DNA of 64,000 nt, from assembly GCA_035294785.1 (NCBI GenBank), contig DATGKF010000091.1:1-64000 (forward strand). The letters run 5' to 3'. Source of the DNA: Poindextera sp035294785. Lineage in GTDB: Bacteria > Pseudomonadota > Alphaproteobacteria > Caulobacterales > Caulobacteraceae. The notes under the pieces are model-generated. The model saw nothing but the letters and a program-made list of their open reading frames with translations, was not told the DNA's origin and did no database searches. Each line of letters starts with the position of its first letter. Within the stretch, counting starts at the first letter, position 1. The position numbers were made by a program, and so were the translations under genes. Below are positions 58,786-64,000 of the stretch, piece after piece.

Positions 58786-59607
58786 TCAGTCGAAGGCGTC
58801 GGCCAGATCGGGCGGCCTCCAGCCCTCTTTGATGCGTGTGAGCTCGCGGTAAGCTGCGGCTATCAGGACCACGTCTATGAGGGCCACAAGGCGGCTGAGC
58901 ACGACCTGAGTCACAGTGATTGCCGGCGGCATTGCTGGCCGGTGGGTAAAGCCAATTGCGAAAGTCACCAAGAGCCCAGAGAGCACGGTGAGCGGCACCG
59001 TCATCATCGAGATCGCGAAGTAACTCCACCGGTGGCGGTTCACGAGCCGAGCTGAGCGCCAAATCGTCTCTAGTGGACCGAGCTCGTCCGCCGCCAGGAC
59101 GGGGATCGCTGGTCCAATCAACATGTAGAGGGCGAGTTCCACGCCGACAAACGCGAAGGTGCGCGGAATGTCGGCCAGCACGTTCCGGCTCATCGGAACT
59201 GCAAGTTCGATCAACGACGGGAGGTTCGTGATGGCGACGACGATGACGAGAGCCGGCCCGACTCTGAACGTCGTTCGTAACGACTTGGCGAGGCCTCGAA
59301 CCAATGATGGCCGCTCCGCGAGCGCCACGCACGTGCTGGCGAGGTCAATCAACGTCGCCACGATCACTCCAGCGACGCCGACCATCAGCGTGATCGCCCA
59401 TCCCTCGGATCCCACCGGCTGAGACCTTGCGGAACGCAAGGCGGCCGCCGATGGATAGAAACTCCGGTGGAGCGAGCTGAGGCCGAACGCTGCCGCCCAA
59501 CCCAGCGTCTCAAGGCCGACCAGGGCCGGCCAGTATCGGATCAGCCTTCGGATGGCGTCGGCGACGACGCGGCCGATCTCGAACCGCCCATCCTGCGGCG
59601 ATGTCAT
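58786..59607 (-). CDS. Multi-span membrane protein of unknown function
   Basis: A 273-residue hydrophobic protein with about six membrane helices (e.g. YWPALVGLETLGWAAAFGLS, WAITLMVGVAGVIVATLIDL, VGPALVIVVAITNLPSLIEL, FVGVELALYMLIGPAIPVLA). The N-terminal DGRFEIGRVVADAIRRLIRY and the internal GPLETIWRSARLVNRHRW resemble proteins sometimes called glycerophosphoryl-diester-phosphodiesterase membrane-domain or DUF975-like, but I cannot name it. By eye its GC is lower than that of its neighbours. The ATG at 59607 is chosen; a GTG seven codons upstream is also possible. Confidence 0.75.
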   Translation of the reverse strand: MTSPQDGRFEIGRVVADAIRRLIRYWPALVGLETLGWAAAFGLSSLHRSFYPSAAALRSARSQPVGSEGWAITLMVGVAGVIVATLIDLASTCVALAERPSLVRGLAKSLRTTFRVGPALVIVVAITNLPSLIELAVPMSRNVLADIPRTFAFVGVELALYMLIGPAIPVLAADELGPLETIWRSARLVNRHRWSYFAISMMTVPLTVLSGLLVTFAIGFTHRPAMPPAITVTQVVLSRLVALIDVVLIAAAYRELTRIKEGWRPPDLADAFD

Positions 59608-59711
59608 ATGCGGCGTCGATGCCCCCACAACCGACAGTTAGCGGCCGCGGGCTTGTAGGAGTCCAGTTCGCTGTTGACCGCCTCCCTGGCCGGCGTAGAC
59701 TCCGCGCCATT

Positions 59712-59798
59712 CTCCGGGGAGTCCCGCGAAGGGGCTGAGATTCCGCTGACGCGGTGACCCGCTGAACCTGATCCGGGTCATGCCGGCGAAGGGAGAGA
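59712..59798 (+). promoter_or_regulatory. TPP riboswitch (THI element)
   Basis: The leader has the conserved blocks GGGGCTGAGA, then GACCCGCTGAACCTGATCC, then GGGTCATGCCGGCGAAGGGA, the pyrimidine-sensor and pyrophosphate-sensor helices of the TPP riboswitch. It lies 80 bases before the thiC ATG and would lower expression when thiamine pyrophosphate is high. Confidence 0.95.
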
Positions 59799-59877
59799 AC
59801 CGGGACCACGGCGCCGCCGCCGCTCCCTCTTTTCATCCGCCGCCGGACCGCCCGCTTAAACCGGAGCGCCGCCGCGC

Positions 59878-61697
<1,820 letters not shown>

Positions 61698-61701
<4 letters not shown>

Positions 61702-62282
61702 GCGACGCGAAGCCGGCGCCGCCGCGCATCCACATCACCGGCGCGTCCGGATGCGGGGTCTCGACGCTGGGCGCGGCGCTGGCGGTGCGGCTTGGCGCGA
61801 CGCACCTGGACACCGACGATTTCTACTGGCTGCCGACCGATCCGCCGTACCGCCAATCGCGCGCGATCGCCGAGCGGCTGCGCCTGGTTCGGCAGGCCTT
61901 CGATGCCGCTGACGGCGGATGGGTGCTGTCCGGCTCGCTGGACGGCTGGGGCGACCCGCTGATCCCGCGCTTCGAGCGGGTGGTGTTCCTGGATGCGCCG
62001 ACCGCGGTGCGCCTCTCGCGACTGGCCGCCCGCGAACGCGAGCGCTATGGCGCCGCCATCGAGCCGGGCGGCCCGCTCGCTGACCAGCACCGCGACTTCA
62101 TGGCCTTCGCTGCCGCTTACGATGACGGCCGGTTCACCGGCGCCCTTCAGGGCCGCCACCGCGCCCGTCACGAGGCGTGGCTTGTCGCCCTCCCGTGCCC
62201 GGTGCAGCGCCTGGACGCGACCGAGCCGACCGAGAGCCTGGTCGCCGCCGTCCTCTCGCGCCGCGCGGCGCAGGCGGGGTAG
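61698..62282 (+). CDS. P-loop kinase (adenylate kinase-like) co-transcribed with thiC
   Basis: A 194-residue P-loop protein. Walker A is TGASGCGVSTLGAAL, with the usual final Lys replaced by Val (GCGVST, as in several small-molecule kinases of this group); HLDTDDFYWLPTDPPYRQSR holds the substrate-side DTDDF motif. A lid region with RRLAARERERYG-like sequence follows. The GTG start overlaps the thiC stop by four bases. Function is unknown; its position behind a TPP riboswitch suggests a thiamine-related or HMP-related substrate, but this is inference. Confidence 0.78.
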
Positions 62283-62287
62283 GCAGG

Positions 62288-62533
62288 ATGGACGAAGGCT
62301 GGCGCATGGTGACGATCGGGTTCGAGGGCGGGCCGGCCGTCGTCGACGGCGTCGACGTGTGGAAGCACAAGTGGCGCTCTCTGCGCGCGCAGGTGCAGCT
62401 GCCGCACCCCGCCTATCCCGACGAGGTGCACAGCTACAGCATCTGGGAGGTGCGGCCCCCGTTTCACCGGCCGGTGCGCTTCGCCGCCTGCGAGCTTTCC
62501 GGCGGCGTCTATGGCTTCTACGAGCCGGCCTAG
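62288..62533 (+). CDS. Small hypothetical protein
   Basis: An 81-residue protein beginning MDEGWRMVTIGFEGGPAVVD with a beta-rich body (DVWKHKWRSLRAQVQLPHPA, ELSGGVYGFYEPA at the end). I do not recognise it. No signal or membrane segment. It starts five bases after the kinase stop and is probably part of the same transcript. Confidence 0.65.
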   Translation: MDEGWRMVTIGFEGGPAVVDGVDVWKHKWRSLRAQVQLPHPAYPDEVHSYSIWEVRPPFHRPVRFAACELSGGVYGFYEPA

Positions 62534-62618
62534 ACGCGTGCGGCCAATTGCGGGTTGGCCGGTCAAGAGAACGATGTTTAGTTAGAACGAGACCGGCGGG
62601 ACGAAGGCAGAGGTTCGG

Positions 62619-64000
62619 GTGAGCGAGACGATTGAAAAGGCGCGGGCGGCGCTGACCGGCGAGGTGGACGCCATCGTGGTCGGCGCGGGTTTCGGCGGCA
62701 TGTACATGCTGCACAAGCTGCGCGAGCTGGGCGTGAACGTGCAGGGGTTCGAGGCCGGCGCCGACGTCGGCGGGACCTGGTACTGGAACCGCTACCCGGG
62801 CGCACGCTGCGACATCCCCAGCCTCGCCTATTCCTACACCTGGTCGGAGGAGCTGCGCGGCGAGTGGCGCTGGACCGAGAAATACGCCGCCCAGCCGGAG
62901 ATCCTGGCTTACGCCAACCATGTCGCCGACAAATTCGACCTTCGCCCGATGATCGCCTTCGAAACGCGCGTCGAGCGGGCGACGTTCGACGATGCGACCA
63001 ACCTCTGGCGGATCGAGACCGACCGCGGCGACAAGCTCGCCGCGCGCCACCTGATCATGGCGGCCGGATGCCTCTCGACGCCGCGCAAGCCGCCGATCCC
63101 TGGCGTCGACAGCTTCAAGGGGCCGACCTACCACACCGGCGCCTGGCCGCACGAAGGCGTCGACTTCACCGGCCAGCGCGTGGCCGTGATCGGCACCGGC
63201 TCGTCCGGCATCCAGTCGATTCCCGAGATCGCCCGCCAGGCCGACCGCGTTACCGTGTTTCAGCGCACGCCCAACTTCTCGATCCCCGCCCGCAACACCC
63301 CGCTGCGCGACAAGGACATTGAGGCGTTCAACGCCGCCTATCCCGCCTACCTCGCAATGGTGAAGGGGCCCGGCATGGGCTTCGGCGGCAACAGCGGCGA
63401 ACTGCCGATCCCGGACGATGAAGCGCAGCGCCAGCGATACGAGGAGCTCTGGGCGCTGGGCGGCGCCGGCTTCCTCGCCGCCTGGGGGAATCTCCTGACC
63501 TCGATCGAGGTCAACGACCGCGCCGCCGGTTTCGTGCGCGACAAGATCAAGGGGATGGTCGCCGACCCGGTCACCGCCGAGCGGCTGTCGCCCTACGATC
63601 ACCCGCTGGGCACCAAGCGCATCTGCGTCGATACCGGCTACTACGAGACCTACAACCGCGAGAACGTCGAGCTGGTGAACCTGCGCGAGACGCCGATCGA
63701 AGAGATCACCGAGACGGCCGTCCGCACCACGGATGCGACATACGAGATCGACGCGCTGGTGTTCGCCACCGGCTTCGACGCCATGACCGGCGCGCTCCTG
63801 GCGATCGACATCCACGGCGCGAACGGCGTCGACTTCCGCAAGGCCTGGGCGGAGGGCCCTAAGGCTTACCTGGGCCTGGCTGTCGCGGGGTTCCCGAACC
63901 TCTTCCTCATCACCGGTCCCGGCAGCCCGTCGGTGCTCTCCAACATGATCAACTCCATTGAGCAGCATGTGGAGTGGATCGCCGACTGCGTCGCCTACAT
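62619..64000 (+). CDS. Baeyer-Villiger-type flavin monooxygenase (partial, runs off the window end)
   Basis: The first 460 residues of a flavoprotein. The FAD-binding motif is DAIVVGAGFGGMYMLHKLRE at about residues 17-36; GGTWYWNRYPGARCDIPSLA follows; the Baeyer-Villiger fingerprint F.G...H...W(P/D) is present as FKGPTYHTGAWP; the NADPH motif is VAVIGTGSSGIQSIPEIARQ. A typical family tail (NLFLITGPGSPSVLSNMINS) is also included. Cyclohexanone/phenylacetone monooxygenase-type enzymes convert ketones to esters. GTG start; a GGCAGAGG sequence lies nearby upstream. The end is missing only because the window ends. Confidence 0.92.
   Translation, partial: MSETIEKARAALTGEVDAIVVGAGFGGMYMLHKLRELGVNVQGFEAGADVGGTWYWNRYPGARCDIPSLAYSYTWSEELRGEWRWTEKYAAQPEILAYANHVADKFDLRPMIAFETRVERATFDDATNLWRIETDRGDKLAARHLIMAAGCLSTPRKPPIPGVDSFKGPTYHTGAWPHEGVDFTGQRVAVIGTGSSGIQSIPEIARQADRVTVFQRTPNFSIPARNTPLRDKDIEAFNAAYPAYLAMVKGPGMGFGGNSGELPIPDDEAQRQRYEELWALGGAGFLAAWGNLLTSIEVNDRAAGFVRDKIKGMVADPVTAERLSPYDHPLGTKRICVDTGYYETYNRENVELVNLRETPIEEITETAVRTTDATYEIDALVFATGFDAMTGALLAIDIHGANGVDFRKAWAEGPKAYLGLAVAGFPNLFLITGPGSPSVLSNMINSIEQHVEWIADCVAY

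Noticed and set aside
62542..62560. GGCCAA...TTGGCC hairpin as a terminator before the monooxygenase gene
   Set aside because: Only a 6-base stem without a U-tract.

Overview
This window comes from a high-GC alphaproteobacterium of the Caulobacteraceae (Caulobacter/Phenylobacterium-like). The placement rests on a polar-organizer gene (podJ) with a CtrA-type box (TTAA-N7-TTAA) and CcrM sites (GANTC) upstream, an imuA-imuB-dnaE2 mutagenesis operon behind an alphaproteobacterial LexA box (GAAC-N7-GAAC), two promoters matching the alphaproteobacterial general-stress sigma factor (GGAAC-N16-CGTT), a SigF/NrsF-type ECF sigma/anti-sigma pair, and a TonB-dependent receptor. No prophage, insertion sequence, CRISPR array or integrase was found. 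Most of the window is core chromosome with a few patches of unusual composition. No gene-free stretch exceeds 300 bases.

Layout. 1-5.5 kb: an inverted-repeat element, an acyl-CoA dehydrogenase with a DUF1905 partner, a secreted protein of five tandem repeats, an ECF sigma factor with a probable membrane partner, and a DUF1003 membrane protein. 5.5-9 kb: two minus-strand genes, each behind a general-stress promoter (a secreted protein and a DUF6065-cupin fusion), then a low-GC long-form purC beside tRNA-Leu(CAA). 9-18.3 kb: a P-loop kinase, a DedA-like protein, dsbB, coq7, a secreted CxxCH protein, a TonB receptor without a signal peptide, a Tat-exported M15-type peptidase, a cupredoxin/metallophosphoesterase pair and a BKACE enzyme. 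18.3-28.9 kb: an HNH nuclease, a 35-residue membrane peptide divergent from a TetR regulator, gluQ, a cold-shock protein, tlpA divergent from argH-lptM-like-lysA, a DUF1223 protein, a Met/His-rich peptide followed by SigF-NrsF, and a TPR-methyltransferase.

29-46.4 kb: a DinG/XPD-type helicase, a porin, an aromatic/histidine block (chorismate mutase, hisC, prephenate dehydrogenase), a ChaC-like enzyme, an RHH/DUF4097 pair, a tightly coupled ftsE-ftsX-ydcF-plsC operon divergent from an MJ0042 zinc-ribbon protein, an Lhr-type helicase with its PdeM phosphoesterase, and an arylamine N-acetyltransferase. 46.4-64 kb: podJ, the SOS mutagenesis operon, a Kup potassium transporter, a GFA-family protein, a TPP riboswitch with thiC and a co-transcribed P-loop kinase, and the start of a Baeyer-Villiger monooxygenase that runs off the end.

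Most unusual points: (1) dnaE2 carries in frame a roughly 140-base bipartite palindrome of the same architecture as one that fills the intergenic space at 58.2 kb; (2) two neighbouring genes share nearly identical general-stress promoters, one driving a DUF6065-JmjC/cupin fusion; (3) a TonB receptor starts one codon after the in-frame stop of a secreted protein and has no export signal; (4) a 35-residue membrane peptide with its own promoter, terminator and divergent TetR regulator; (5) inverted repeats of ACGCTA plus CtrA and CcrM sites between podJ and the SOS operon.
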